A DNA stretch of 61,027 bases from Gammaproteobacteria bacterium (GCA_016218365.1 JACREF010000003.1:1-61027), one strand, 5' to 3'; counted from the first letter of the stretch, positions 27,709-38,106 are shown. Made by a program: numbers and translations. The notes: generated from the sequence alone by a model not told the origin.

Positions 27709-28941
27709 ATGAACACCTGCATCACCGACCACCATTACCCGTCACTGGCCGAGGCAGTCACCCGGCTGTTGAGCCAGGCCCACCCGATCACCGCGTGCGA
27801 AACCGTTGCACTGCTCGAGGCCGATGGCCGGATCATCGCTGATGATCAGCGCTCCGGCCTGGATATCCCTGATGTCAACAGGAGCGCAATGGATGGCTAC
27901 GCGCTGCGGAGTGTCGACGTCACGGCCTCGCGGACCCGGCTGCGCATCAGCCAGCGTATCCCGGCCGGTGCAACACCGGCGGCGCTCGAGCCCGGCACAG
28001 CTGCGCGCATCTACACCGGCGCCGATGTCCCGGCCGGCGCCGATGCCGTGGTGATCCAGGAACGCACCACCGCTGCCGGTGACCACGTCATCATCGATGA
28101 TGCGGTCAAACCGTGGCAGCACATCCGCTGTCAGGGTTCACAAATCCAGGCCGGCACCACAGTGCTGACCGCCGGCACCCGGCTGGCGCCGCCCCAGCTG
28201 GCGCTGCTGGCCTCGCTGGGCATCGCCGAGGTCAACGTCATTCGTCGCCTGAAGGTCGCGATCATCAGCAACGGTAACGAGCTGCAGCCGCCAGGCACGA
28301 TGCTGCAGACCGGCCACATCTATAACGCCAATGTCTACGCGCTGACCCCGCTACTGCAGCGCCTCGGCTGCGAGGTCACGGATCTCGGCATCGTTGAAGA
28401 TGACCTGGCATCGCTGTCCCGTATCCTGCGGCTGGCCGCTGAACAGTTCGATGTCATCATCAGCAGCGGCGGCATGTCGGTCGGTGACACCGATCACCTG
28501 AAGGCCGCAGTCACGGCATTGGGAGAGCTATCGATGTGGCGGGTCGCGATCAAGCCTGGCAAACCATTCGGGTTCGGGCGCATCGGCAACTGCAGCTTCC
28601 TCGGCCTGCCTGGCAATCCGCTGTCGGCCCTGGTGACGTTCTGGCTGCTGGCGCGACCGTTGTTGCAGGCCACGCAAGGCGGGCGGTTCCGGCCACCGCT
28701 CAGCCTCCCGATCATCGCCGACTTTGACAGCCCCCGACCGGACACGCGCGAATGCTATGTGCCCGGGTTTCTGACGCTCGATGCGCAGCACCAGCCAGTC
28801 ACCCGCCCGCATGCGATCCAGGATTCGTCGGCGCTGATCTCGATGGTCGACACCCACGGCCTGATTGTTATCCCGGCCGGCCAGACCGTGGTGCGAGGTG
28901 ACAGGGTCACCTTCATCCCCTACGCCGGACTGCTCGGCTGA
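27709..28941 (+). CDS. moeA: Molybdopterin molybdotransferase MoeA
   Basis: This 410-residue enzyme inserts molybdate into adenylylated molybdopterin. Domains match MoeA in order: an N-terminal domain with DVNRSAMDGYALR, the MoCF_biosynth core with ISSGGMSVGDTDH and GLPGNPLSALVTF, and a C-terminal beta-barrel. It is divergent from narK. Its stop overlaps the mobA start (TGATG), which marks a tight two-gene cofactor unit next to nitrate genes. Confidence 0.94.
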   Translation: MNTCITDHHYPSLAEAVTRLLSQAHPITACETVALLEADGRIIADDQRSGLDIPDVNRSAMDGYALRSVDVTASRTRLRISQRIPAGATPAALEPGTAARIYTGADVPAGADAVVIQERTTAAGDHVIIDDAVKPWQHIRCQGSQIQAGTTVLTAGTRLAPPQLALLASLGIAEVNVIRRLKVAIISNGNELQPPGTMLQTGHIYNANVYALTPLLQRLGCEVTDLGIVEDDLASLSRILRLAAEQFDVIISSGGMSVGDTDHLKAAVTALGELSMWRVAIKPGKPFGFGRIGNCSFLGLPGNPLSALVTFWLLARPLLQATQGGRFRPPLSLPIIADFDSPRPDTRECYVPGFLTLDAQHQPVTRPHAIQDSSALISMVDTHGLIVIPAGQTVVRGDRVTFIPYAGLLG

Positions 28942-29507
28942 TGGCCGATGAACAATCCTGGCTGATCACCGGCGTCATCCTGTGTGGCGGCAAAGGTTCG
29001 CGGCTCGGTGGTCAGGACAAGGGGCTGATCGAGGTCGCCGGCAGGCCGCTGGCGCGCCACGTCGCTGATACCCTGCGCCCACACGTCCAGTCGCTGATCA
29101 TCATCGCCAACCGCAACCTTGATGACTATAAAAGAATCTGTCCACAGGTCTATGCCGATGACAGCGGGCCGTATCACGGACCACTGGCCGGCATCGCGTC
29201 GGCCCTGGCACAGGTCACGACGCCGTACGCCTTGATCTGCGCCTGCGACATGCCGCGGCTGCCTGCACAGCTGATCGCCCGGTTATGGTCAGGCATGCAG
29301 CGTATCGATGCCGATGCCGCCTGTGTCCGCGACCCAACCGGACTGCAGCCCTTCCCGCTGCTGATGAAGACGAAATTGCTGGACAGCGCGCGCCAGTCGC
29401 TGGCTACACAACACTATAAACTGGGTGACTGGCTGCTGGCGCAACAGCCGGCAATCATTGACATCCCGGAGACACTGACCAACATCAACGCCCCGCAGGA
29501 CCTGTAA
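28941..29507 (+). CDS. mobA: Molybdenum cofactor guanylyltransferase MobA
   Basis: This 188-residue nucleotidyltransferase joins GMP to molybdopterin to form the MGD cofactor used by NapA, NasA and the second oxidoreductase in this window. The signature LCGGKGSRLGGQDKGL sits near residues 14-29, and CACDMPRLP is the metal-binding strand. It is coupled to moeA by a one-base stop/start overlap. Confidence 0.95.
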   Translation: MADEQSWLITGVILCGGKGSRLGGQDKGLIEVAGRPLARHVADTLRPHVQSLIIIANRNLDDYKRICPQVYADDSGPYHGPLAGIASALAQVTTPYALICACDMPRLPAQLIARLWSGMQRIDADAACVRDPTGLQPFPLLMKTKLLDSARQSLATQHYKLGDWLLAQQPAIIDIPETLTNINAPQDL

Positions 29508-29900
29508 TCATCACCCCTGTTGTAAGCGGCTGGCCGGCTGATTGACCGCCGCCCGCGCGGTTGTACCTGCTTGTGGATAATGGCGCAGGTGCCGGTCCGC
29601 GCCGGCTTTGGCAATGAACACACCCCGCTTAGCCCCCTACTATAATTTCTTATATCTTATTCCTAAAGCTCTGAACAATACTTCCGATAAATACCGTGCC
29701 AGCCATCACACATTGGCTGACAGCCTGCAAATGCGAAAAACAATAGAGCGGGCAGTCTCGCGCAATTGCCGGCAGGCTGCGGGGGCCGCTGTGATGAATC
29801 GACAATGGTGCGCGGAAGCACCTGTAACGGACGCGGATACGATCCGGCAGGGATGCCGGCAACATCTATCCAGTCAAGTGATCACATAAGGATGAGTGCC
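29508..29900. other. Intergenic region before chemoreceptor gene
   Basis: No convincing gene is present in these 393 bases. The only noteworthy site is TTGGCTGACAGCCTGCA at 29713-29729 on the plus strand. It has GG-N10-GC spacing like the sigma-54 elements upstream but matches the consensus less well. The AT-rich stretch near 29640 could hold an ordinary promoter. Confidence 0.3.
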
Positions 29901-31520
29901 ATGCGCTGGATATCAAGCCTGTCAATCCGAACCAAGATACTGCTGACCGTATCCGTGGGCATCGTCGGATTCATGTGTTATCTGGCATTCAACTACTCGG
30001 TGACGGACGGGAACAAGCAGCGCCTGGCACAGATCCGTGACGTATCCTTTCCGGTCCTCGAAATGACCAACGAAAATATTGTCGCACTGGACAAGATCAA
30101 GGAGATCCTCAACGGTGCGGTGATGGCCGCCGATGAAGACATGTTGTCAGAGGCCGACAAGCTCTCCGACAAGATGCACGAAAATTTTGCCAGGATCGCC
30201 CGGAAAGACACCAGCCGCGCTGATGCCGTCAAGGAACTCGATGGCCTGTTCAACGAATATTATGGCTCAGCCCGCATGTTGACCGTACAGCTCGTCAAAA
30301 ATGTCGTCGACATGGGCAGCGCCAAACCACGCATCACTGCGATGGATGCGGCGCGGCAGAACTTCGAGCAGAACCTCCGCGGCTTCCGCGAACAAGTATA
30401 TAAGGCCTTTACTGGATTGATTGAAGAAGCCGGCTCCACGGCGCAGCGCGCCCTGTATATGGGAATACTGATCGCCGTGCTGCTCGCGGTGCTGCTCGGC
30501 GCCCTTGGCCTGTATGTCGGAAACTCCATTACCAGCAATATTCGCGGGGTAATCATGTCGCTGCAGGACATGGCCTCCGGCCAGGGTGACCTGCGCAAGC
30601 GCCTGGCGAGCCGCCAGCAGGATGAAGTAGGCGAACTGGTCACCAACTTCAACCTGTTTGTCGAGAAGCTGCATGGCATCATCAGCGATATCTCTGTTTC
30701 TGTCGAGAAGCTGAGCTCGGCATCGGTTAACATGATGTCAACCACGCATCATTCGGTAAAAGGCATCAAGGAACAACAGACAGATATCGAACAAGTTGCC
30801 ACTGCGATGAATGAAATGGCTGCAACGGTACATGAGGTGTCAAAGAACGCGAACGAGGCCGCGCATGCTGCACAACAGACCGACGCCGAGACCAATAATG
30901 GCAAACAGGTAGTATCGAAAACGACTCGTACCATTGACGAACTGGTCAGTGAAGTCGAGGGCGCCGGCAAGGTGATACAGAGCCTGGCGGCAGACAGCGA
31001 CAATATCGGCAAGGTGCTCGACGTCATCAAGGGGATTGCCGAACAGACCAATCTGCTGGCCCTCAATGCAGCCATCGAGGCGGCCCGCGCCGGCGAACAG
31101 GGGCGTGGCTTTGCCGTCGTGGCAGACGAGGTCCGGACCCTGGCATCACGCACCCAGACCTCCACCGAGGAGATTCAACAAATCATCCAGAAACTGCAGA
31201 CGGGTGCCACCGAGGCGGTAAAGGTCATGTCCAGCAGTCGTGAAAAGGCACACGCCACTGTCGAACAGTCAGCCAAGGCTGGACAGTCACTTGACTCCAT
31301 CACGCAAATGGTATCTCGCATCAGTGAAATGAATACCCAGATTGCAAGTGCTGCCGTGGAGCAGAGCGCGGTTGCCGAAGAGGTAAATCGCAATATTGTC
31401 ACGATCAGCCAGCTGTCGGAACAAACCGCTCAGGACAGCCAGCTGATGACGGCACGCAGCCAGGAAGTTGAAACACTGTCCACGAACCTGCGGCAACTGG
31501 TAGCAAAATTCCAGATCTAA
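29901..31520 (+). CDS. Methyl-accepting chemotaxis protein
   Basis: This 539-residue chemoreceptor has a first transmembrane helix (about 11-33), a helical periplasmic sensor of 4HB type, a second helix near 190-212, a HAMP linker and a long cytoplasmic signalling coil. The hairpin tip contains [22 protein letters not shown]. Start 29901 has AAGGA at good spacing, and an ATG at 29892 is too close to it. It senses a small ligand that cannot be named from sequence. The following binding protein and porin suggest an anion, which is inference. Confidence 0.92.
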   Translation: MRWISSLSIRTKILLTVSVGIVGFMCYLAFNYSVTDGNKQRLAQIRDVSFPVLEMTNENIVALDKIKEILNGAVMAADEDMLSEADKLSDKMHENFARIARKDTSRADAVKELDGLFNEYYGSARMLTVQLVKNVVDMGSAKPRITAMDAARQNFEQNLRGFREQVYKAFTGLIEEAGSTAQRALYMGILIAVLLAVLLGALGLYVGNSITSNIRGVIMSLQDMASGQGDLRKRLASRQQDEVGELVTNFNLFVEKLHGIISDISVSVEKLSSASVNMMSTTHHSVKGIKEQQTDIEQVATAMNEMAATVHEVSKNANEAAHAAQQTDAETNNGKQVVSKTTRTIDELVSEVEGAGKVIQSLAADSDNIGKVLDVIKGIAEQTNLLALNAAIEAARAGEQGRGFAVVADEVRTLASRTQTSTEEIQQIIQKLQTGATEAVKVMSSSREKAHATVEQSAKAGQSLDSITQMVSRISEMNTQIASAAVEQSAVAEEVNRNIVTISQLSEQTAQDSQLMTARSQEVETLSTNLRQLVAKFQI

Positions 31521-31758
31521 AAATACGTCTTCACTCGTCAACCGGGCTGTGTTAATTGACAGCGAGTGCAGACTGCGTCATGTTGATTGACAGGTCTTGC
31601 AGATTTGTCAAGAATACCTGATCTCAGGCAGGACTGAGGTGTAGTGCAGGGATGCTGCCCCGCAGCATGTTGGGAAAGGATGCTACGGCAATGTATTGCG
31701 CCGGGCGTGGGATAACAATAGCTAGGCCGGAATAACATCTGGCATATGGAGGAGAAAC

Positions 31759-32214
31759 ATGGCAATAACAACCCGATCAATGAAACAGAACCTGCCGGCC
31801 CTGATACTGGCAGCGATGCTTGCCGGCGGATGGGCGGCCAGCGCCAGCGCCGAGGTGGTGGTCATTGGCAACAAGGCAGATTCCGTGTCGCAGCTGACCC
31901 CGGAGCAGGCTGAAGAAATCTATCTGGCCAAGACCACCACCCTGCCCGACGGCTCACCGGTCGAGGTCGTTGATCTGCCCGCTGACAATTCAGTCCGCAA
32001 CGAGTTTTATCAAAATGTAACCGGCAAGGATGCCTCACAGGTCAAGGCCTACTGGGCCAAGAGAGTCTTTACCGGCCAGGGAACGCCGCCTGAAACCAAG
32101 CCCACCGAGGCCGCGGTGGTGCAATGGGTTGCTGCCGGCAAGGGGCGGATCGGCTACGTGAGTCCCGCTGCCGCTGATGGTTCCGTGAAGATCCTTCTGA
32201 AGAAGAAAGAGTGA
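31759..32214 (+). CDS. Small PstS-like periplasmic binding protein
   Basis: This 151-residue exported protein has a signal peptide ending near ASAEV and one PBP-like lobe with the pattern LTPEQAEEIYLAKTTTLPDG, NSVRNEFYQNVTGKD and AAGKGRIGYVSP. It resembles the phosphate-binding PstS superfamily but is half the usual length. There is no ABC transporter beside it. An excellent GGAGGAG precedes the ATG. A porin follows after 60 bp, so both may serve uptake or sensing of an anion. Confidence 0.8.
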   Translation: MAITTRSMKQNLPALILAAMLAGGWAASASAEVVVIGNKADSVSQLTPEQAEEIYLAKTTTLPDGSPVEVVDLPADNSVRNEFYQNVTGKDASQVKAYWAKRVFTGQGTPPETKPTEAAVVQWVAAGKGRIGYVSPAAADGSVKILLKKKE

Positions 32215-32274
32215 TCCATGAGGACCCGTCCTGGAACCCGTCAACATGATAAAAATCAGCCAAGGAGACACGCA

Positions 32275-33381
32275 ATGAAACCAATCAACAAGACCCTCAG
32301 CCTGGCCATCGGCGCCCTGTGCGGCAGCGCGCTGCTGACAGCCCCGGCGGCCCATGCCCTGGATATAGGCGCCTTCGCCGACATCGGCTACGCAAGCAGC
32401 AACGAGCCCGGCAGCCCCGATAGCTTTGCCATTGGCGGCCTGGATCTCTATTCGACGCAGAAGCTCAGCGCCAATACCACGGCATTCTTTGAATTCGTGT
32501 TCGAGAATAATGGCGAGGCCTTCGTCACCGACGTCGAACGCTATTCGGTCAAGCACACCTTCAGCAACGCCTTACAGCTTGCTGCCGGCCGCTTCCATGC
32601 GCCACTCGGCTACTGGAACAGTCACTACCACCACGGGGTATTGATCCAGGACACCCCGTCACGCCCTGGTTTCCTCGATTTCGAGGACGGTAACAATGCC
32701 ACGCTGCCGATGCATAACGTAGGCCTGACGGCCACAGGCAACCTCAGCGCTATCAGTTATGAACTGTCGTATGCCAACAGCAGCGCCTACGACACAACCG
32801 GCGGTGCGGGCAGTGGCGAGATTCTGGTCCCGAATGTCGCGGACCAGAACAACAAAAAGGCCATCTTCGGGCACCTGGGTTACAAGGTGCCGGGGCAGAA
32901 CCTGAACCTCGGCCTGAGCTACATGAATAACACGCTGTTCGAGGCAGGCACGAATGCCGGCTACGGTACGAGCCCAGGTGATGCGCTGGTCGAGATGACC
33001 GTTATTGGTCTGGATGGCCGATATGCAGTCAGTAATTTCGATGCGTTATTCGAATATTACAGCTTTGACAACGCGGCCCAGGCGGGCGTAGGTGACGGCG
33101 CCAGCCACACCGCCTCGGCCTATTATGCCCAGCTCGGCTACCGCTTCGCCGACAAGTTCAAGGCCGTCTACCGCCACGAGGCCGTGGACTTTGATACCGG
33201 CGCCAGTGTCGACGAGTACTTCAATATCCTTGGCACCGCAGTCTCAACCACGGATGTAGCAGCGCTGCGCTATGATGTCGATGACACCAATGCCGTCACG
33301 CTGGAGTACAAGACCTACAGTCCGGATGGTGGCGACAGTGTTGACACCACGACCGTCAACTGGTCATTCATGATGTTCTGA
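32275..33381 (+). CDS. Outer membrane porin-like protein
   Basis: This 368-residue protein has a signal peptide ending AHALD, a barrel-like pattern of amphipathic strands and a C-terminal Phe (WSFMMF). The start at 32275 follows AAGGAG. It is paired with a PstS-like protein 60 bp upstream, an arrangement seen in proteobacterial anion uptake or sensing loci. A clear terminator follows. The substrate is unknown. Confidence 0.78.
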   Translation: MKPINKTLSLAIGALCGSALLTAPAAHALDIGAFADIGYASSNEPGSPDSFAIGGLDLYSTQKLSANTTAFFEFVFENNGEAFVTDVERYSVKHTFSNALQLAAGRFHAPLGYWNSHYHHGVLIQDTPSRPGFLDFEDGNNATLPMHNVGLTATGNLSAISYELSYANSSAYDTTGGAGSGEILVPNVADQNNKKAIFGHLGYKVPGQNLNLGLSYMNNTLFEAGTNAGYGTSPGDALVEMTVIGLDGRYAVSNFDALFEYYSFDNAAQAGVGDGASHTASAYYAQLGYRFADKFKAVYRHEAVDFDTGASVDEYFNILGTAVSTTDVAALRYDVDDTNAVTLEYKTYSPDGGDSVDTTTVNWSFMMF

Positions 33382-33407
33382 TCAGCGGCAACGCCCTGCT
33401 GATAATG

Positions 33408-33436
33408 CTGCGGGCCGTATGGCCCGCAGTTTTTTT
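33408..33436 (+). terminator. Intrinsic terminator after porin
   Basis: A 9-bp GC-rich stem (CTGCGGGCC/GGCCCGCAG) with loop GTAT is followed by seven T. It ends the binding protein/porin unit. Confidence 0.92.
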
Positions 33437-33439
33437 ATC

Positions 33440-33660
33440 TGTTTGGGGTCAGAGTAGAATGGTACTTACTTAAGCGTTTTTGATAGGAGGCAGCCTGGGT
33501 TGAACGGAGTGAAACCCGGGTTTCGCTGTCGCTCAACCCAGGCTACCCGCCGGCTACCTCTTTAAGTAAGTGCCATTCGGGTCAGAGTAAAAACTTTTCG
33601 CTATACTTCCGTTGACGGCACCCATGCTGGTGAAAGGAGTTTTTACTCTGACCCCAAACA
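33440..33660. repeat. Inverted-repeat element split by a MITE
   Basis: The right arm is 33638-33660 (23 bases). Its exact reverse complement is found as 33440-33456 joined to 33590-33595, that is, a left arm cut in two by the 122-bp MITE plus one copy of the 11-bp target duplication. The loop between arms is about 42 bases and contains the probable start codon of the antiporter gene. The arm core GGGTCAGAGTA resembles REP-like sequences. Confidence 0.85.
33457..33578. mobile_element. 122-bp MITE, copy 1
   Basis: The ends are inverted repeats GAATGGTACTTACTTAA and its near-complement. Inside lies a large hairpin built from GCCTGGGTTGA/TCAACCCAGGC with GAAACCCGGGTTTC at its tip. The element is flanked by an exact 11-bp direct repeat GGGTCAGAGTA at 33446-33456 and 33579-33589. 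It has no coding capacity. It matches the reverse complement of copy 2 with 4 differences in 122 bases. Confidence 0.9.
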
Positions 33661-35006
33661 AACACTCTGGCTGCGCCCTGGCGCTGACCCTGCTGTCCGG
33701 CCCTGCGTGGGCCGCTGACGGCCCGACCATCGCCGGCATCCCGGTCGAGTTCATGCTGTTTGCGCTGACGCTGCTGGGTGTGGCGCTGTTCCACCATCAG
33801 ACGTTCAGGGTCGCGCTCGCCGGCGTATTGGCCGTTGCACTGTATAAGATCCTGGTCACCGGCTTCAAGACCGGGGACGGCATCCCGGGCTTCATCACCC
33901 ATCTCGGTCACGAGTGGGTGACGCTGGCCAACCTGTTCTGCCTGTTACTGGGTTTCGCCATCCTGGCGCGTCATTTCGAGAAGAGCCACGTCCCGGTCAT
34001 CCTGCCGAAATATCTGCCCGATGACTGGAAGGGCGCCTTCGGCGTGTTGCTGATCGTCTGGGTGATGTCGAGTTTCCTCGACAACATCGCTGCCGCGCTG
34101 ATCGGCGGTGCGATGGCCCATCAGCTGTTCAAGACCAGGGTCCATATCGGTTACCTCGCCGCCATCGTCGCCGCCTCGAATGCCGGCGGTGCCTTCTCGG
34201 TGGTCGGCGACACCACGACGACGATGATGTGGATTGCCGGCGTCCACCCCGGTGCGGTGTTTGAGGCCATCCTGGCCTCCGGCGTGGCATTGCTGATCTC
34301 GGGCTATTTTGCCGCCCGGCAGCAGCACGCCTATTCGCCGATCATCAAGAATGCGCACCAGCACACCCATGTCGATTGGGGCCGGATCTTCATTGTGATA
34401 CTGATGCTGGGTTTCGCGATGATGACCAATGTCATTGTCAACGTCTACTTCAAATCCATCAGCAGCAGTTTCCCGTTTATCGGCGTCGCGGTGTGGGTCG
34501 CCATCCTGCTGACGATCCCGGTGCGTCGTCATGACTGGGAGGTGGTCAGTGAATCGATGAAGGGTACATTCTTCCTGCTGTTTCTCGTCACCACCGCGTC
34601 GATGATGCCGGTGGAGGCGCTGCCGGCCGCGTCCTGGCAGTCGGCCTTCGGCCTCGGCTTCACCTCCGCGGTGTTTGACAACATCCCGCTGACTGCATTG
34701 GCGATCCGCCAGGACGGTTACGACTGGGGGTTCCTCGCCTTCGCCGTCGGCTATGGCGGCTCGCTGCTGTGGTTCGGCTCGTCGGCCGGCGTGGCGCTGT
34801 CAAACATGTATCCGGAATCCAGATCTGCGGTACGCTGGCTGCGTCACGGCTGGCATGTCGCCGTGGCCTATGTCGTCGCCTTCATGGTCATGCTGGCAGT
34901 GCTGGGCTGGCATGGCGAGACGATAGTCAGCACCCACGCCACTCGGCCATCGGCCGCGGTAAATCCTCACTTTGAAGCCACAGCCGAGCCCGCGTTACAG
35001 CAATAG
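33624..35006 (+). CDS. NhaD-type sodium/proton antiporter
   Basis: This protein of about 460 residues belongs to the ion transporter superfamily that includes NhaD and CitMHS. It has 11-12 hydrophobic helices and conserved re-entrant segments SFLDNIAAALIGG, NAGGAFSVVGDTTTTMMW and SAVFDNIPLTAL. The N-terminus looks like a signal peptide (cleavage near AWAAD). The ATG at 33624 has no good ribosome site, and a TTG at 33612 is an alternative. The first ten codons lie in the arm of an inverted-repeat element, so the 5' end has been rebuilt. It converges with the RND pump gene, 6 bp apart. Confidence 0.82.
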   Translation: MLVKGVFTLTPNKHSGCALALTLLSGPAWAADGPTIAGIPVEFMLFALTLLGVALFHHQTFRVALAGVLAVALYKILVTGFKTGDGIPGFITHLGHEWVTLANLFCLLLGFAILARHFEKSHVPVILPKYLPDDWKGAFGVLLIVWVMSSFLDNIAAALIGGAMAHQLFKTRVHIGYLAAIVAASNAGGAFSVVGDTTTTMMWIAGVHPGAVFEAILASGVALLISGYFAARQQHAYSPIIKNAHQHTHVDWGRIFIVILMLGFAMMTNVIVNVYFKSISSSFPFIGVAVWVAILLTIPVRRHDWEVVSESMKGTFFLLFLVTTASMMPVEALPAASWQSAFGLGFTSAVFDNIPLTALAIRQDGYDWGFLAFAVGYGGSLLWFGSSAGVALSNMYPESRSAVRWLRHGWHVAVAYVVAFMVMLAVLGWHGETIVSTHATRPSAAVNPHFEATAEPALQQ

Positions 35007-35012
35007 AGACCG

Positions 35013-38000
35013 TCATTCTCCGGGCACATCATCCAACATCATCTGGTTTTCAGATGATGTGACGCTCCCCTCTGCTGCAAGGTGATCGGTGGCCAGCAGC
35101 ATGTACATGGCCGGCACGACAAACAGCGTGAACACGGTGCCGATCGACAGCCCGGTGAAGATCACCAGCCCCATCGAATACCGCCCCGCCGCCCCTGCGC
35201 CGCTGGCCAGCACCAGCGGGATGACGCCGAGCACCATCGCGGCAGTCGTCATCAGGATCGGCCGCAGCCGCACCGCCGCGGCCTCCTCGATCGCCGCGCG
35301 CTTGGCCACGCCGGCACGCTGCAGATCGTTGGCGAACTGCACAATCAGGATGCCATGCTTGCTGATCAGCCCCATCAGCGTCACCAGACCGACCTGGGTG
35401 TAGATATTGATGGTGGCCAGCCCCAGATTGATGAACAACAACGCGCCGAGCAGCGCCATCGGCACCGATACCAGGATGATCAGCGGGTCCCTGAAACTGT
35501 TGAACTGGATCGACAGCGCCAGAAATACAATGACAATGGCAAACAACATCGTGAAGACGAACCCGCCCGATTCCTGCATGAACTGGCGCGACTGCCCGGC
35601 ATAATCGATGCTGAATCCGGACGGCGCGACGGCATGCAGCGTGTCGCCGAGGAATGTCAGCACCTGCTGCTGCGTCACACCCGGCGCATACACCCCCTGG
35701 ATGGTGGCGGAATTGAGCTGCTGGAAACGATTGATCGATTCGGGTACCACCTCGTGACTGATGCTGGCCACGGTGGAGGCCGGGAGCACCGAGCCATCCG
35801 CGGCGCGGATATAATAATCGAGCACCTGGTCCGGATTCAGACGCTCGGCCTGCTTCACCTGCGGTATCACCCGGTAGGACCGGCCGTCGATGGAAAAATA
35901 GTTCACATAGCCGCCGCTCAGCGCACTGCTCAGCGCCTCCCCGACATCCTGCTGCGTCAGGCCGAGCGCACTGACCATGTCGCGATCGACCCTGACAGTG
36001 CTCTGCGGTTTGTCGATCTTCAGGTCGCTGTTGATGAAAAAGAACATGCCGGTCGCCTGCGCTTGGTCAACCACCTGTTGCACCACGGCATTCAGGCTGG
36101 TGAAGGACTCCGTCGATTTGACGACGAACTGCAGCGGCAGCCCTCCGGAACCGGGCAAGGGCGGAAACTGGAAGGCCGCCACCTGCGCCCCGGCAATCCC
36201 GTTCCATTTCTGCTGCAGCTCCTGTTGCAACTCCTTGGCATTGCGACTGCGCTCCTCCCATGGCTTGAACAACACACCGCCGATGCCGCTGTTGACCGTC
36301 GGGATGCCGGTGATCTGGAACATCTGATCATATTCGGGCAGCTGGCGCGCGATGGCAAAGGCCTGGTCGGCATAGGTCTGCATCTGCGCATTGGTGGCAT
36401 TGGGCGCCCCGATGATCTGGCCGGCCACGATACCCTGATCCTCTTCCGGTGCCAGCTCGGATGCCGAGGTCGCAAACAGGAACACCACACCGAGCAACAA
36501 CAGGAAGCCCATGACAATCTGCACCTTCCAGGTGTTCATCGCGCCGTGCAGACGGCGCTGATATCCGTGGCGGACCTTGTCGAAGGCCCGGTCAACGAAC
36601 CTGACCAGCGCGGTGCTGTCCTGGTCGGCGCGGAAGAATTTCGCGGTCATCATCGGCGACAGTGTCAGCGCGATGATGCCTGACACGGTGACGGCGCCAG
36701 CCAGCGTGAAGGCGAACTCACTGAACAGCGCGCCGGTCAATCCGCCCTGAAAGCCGATCGGGACATACACAGCAATCAGCACGATGGTCATCGCGATGAT
36801 CGGCCCGCCCAGCTCGCGCGCGCCGATCAACGAGGCCGCCAGCGGCGACTTGCCTTCCTTCATGTGGCGATCGACATTCTCGACCACGATGATCGCATCA
36901 TCGACCACCAGCCCGATGGCCAGCACCAGCGCCAGCAGCGTCAGCAGATTGATGGTGTAACCCAGCGCCAGCATCACGGCAAAGGCGCCGATCATCGACA
37001 GCGGGATCGCGACCAGCGGGATGATCACTGCCCTGGCACTGCCCAGAAACAGGAATACCACCAGCGACACGATCAGCAAGGCCTCGGCCAGCGTCTTGAC
37101 GACCTCGCGTATCGAGCTGTCAATGAAGCGGGTGCCGTCATAGACGATCTTGCCGGTGATGCCGGACGGCATCTGCGCCTGGATATCCGGAAACACCTGT
37201 TTGACGCGGCCGATCACCTCGAGGATATTGGCATCGGGGGCCACCTTGATGCCGATGAACACGGCCTTGCGGCCGCCAAAGGCCGTGGTCAGGTTATAGT
37301 CTTCGGCCCCCAGCACCACATCGGCGACATCATGCAGCCGCACGACCGCATCACCATGACGCTTGATCACCAGCTGCTTGAACTCTTCGACGGAATGCAG
37401 GTCGGTGGCCGCGGTCAGGTCGACACTGACCATCTGGCCCTTGGTCGTGCCAAGCGCGGCCAGATAATTGTTGCTGGCCAGCGCGGCATTGACGTCGCTG
37501 GCCGTCACCGCGTAGGCCGCCATGCGCTTCGGGTCCAGCCAGGCACGCAAGGCGAACTGGCGGCCGCCGAGGATCTCGGCGCGCTGCACCCCCTCGATGC
37601 CGTCGAGCTGCGGCTTGACGACGCGCAACAGATAATCGGTCAGATTGTTGTTCGGCAGATCCTTGCCGAAGAATCCCATGTACATCGAATCGACGGTCTC
37701 GCCGACCTGGACCGTGATCACCGGCTGCTGGGCCTGCCTCGGCAACTGGTTCAATACAGCATTGACCTTGCTGCTGATGTCGGTCAGCGCACGGTTGGAA
37801 TCATAATTCAGCCGCAGCGTCGCGGAGATCGTCGAGGCGCTGCTGACGCTGATCGACGACAGGTAATCGATGCCGCCGGCCTGGGCGATGGCGCCTTCCA
37901 GCGGCTGGGTGATAAAACCGGCGATGGTATTGGCATCGGCCCCGTAATAGACGGTACTGACGGTGATCACCGCATTCTGGGTTTCCGGAAACTGGCGAAC

Positions 38001-38102
38001 CGGCAAGATCGATATGGCCTGCAAGCCGAGCACCAGCACCAGCAGGCTGACGGTGATCGCCAGCACCGGGCGCTGGATGAAGATATCGGTGAAATGCTTC
38101 AT
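35013..38102 (-). CDS. RND multidrug efflux permease
   Basis: This 1029-residue inner membrane pump of the AcrB/MexB (HAE1) family has a first helix at about 12-30, two large periplasmic loops and the proton-relay segment GLVVDDAIIVVENV with the DD pair in helix 4. The end is helical and cytoplasmic. It exports drugs or other amphiphiles with a membrane fusion protein and an outer membrane channel. The start at 38102 has GAGG and lies 4 bp after the fusion-protein gene. No TolC-like gene follows, so an unlinked channel must serve. Confidence 0.93.
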   Translation of the reverse strand: MKHFTDIFIQRPVLAITVSLLVLVLGLQAISILPVRQFPETQNAVITVSTVYYGADANTIAGFITQPLEGAIAQAGGIDYLSSISVSSASTISATLRLNYDSNRALTDISSKVNAVLNQLPRQAQQPVITVQVGETVDSMYMGFFGKDLPNNNLTDYLLRVVKPQLDGIEGVQRAEILGGRQFALRAWLDPKRMAAYAVTASDVNAALASNNYLAALGTTKGQMVSVDLTAATDLHSVEEFKQLVIKRHGDAVVRLHDVADVVLGAEDYNLTTAFGGRKAVFIGIKVAPDANILEVIGRVKQVFPDIQAQMPSGITGKIVYDGTRFIDSSIREVVKTLAEALLIVSLVVFLFLGSARAVIIPLVAIPLSMIGAFAVMLALGYTINLLTLLALVLAIGLVVDDAIIVVENVDRHMKEGKSPLAASLIGARELGGPIIAMTIVLIAVYVPIGFQGGLTGALFSEFAFTLAGAVTVSGIIALTLSPMMTAKFFRADQDSTALVRFVDRAFDKVRHGYQRRLHGAMNTWKVQIVMGFLLLLGVVFLFATSASELAPEEDQGIVAGQIIGAPNATNAQMQTYADQAFAIARQLPEYDQMFQITGIPTVNSGIGGVLFKPWEERSRNAKELQQELQQKWNGIAGAQVAAFQFPPLPGSGGLPLQFVVKSTESFTSLNAVVQQVVDQAQATGMFFFINSDLKIDKPQSTVRVDRDMVSALGLTQQDVGEALSSALSGGYVNYFSIDGRSYRVIPQVKQAERLNPDQVLDYYIRAADGSVLPASTVASISHEVVPESINRFQQLNSATIQGVYAPGVTQQQVLTFLGDTLHAVAPSGFSIDYAGQSRQFMQESGGFVFTMLFAIVIVFLALSIQFNSFRDPLIILVSVPMALLGALLFINLGLATINIYTQVGLVTLMGLISKHGILIVQFANDLQRAGVAKRAAIEEAAAVRLRPILMTTAAMVLGVIPLVLASGAGAAGRYSMGLVIFTGLSIGTVFTLFVVPAMYMLLATDHLAAEGSVTSSENQMMLDDVPGE

Positions 38103-38106
38103 TGCC

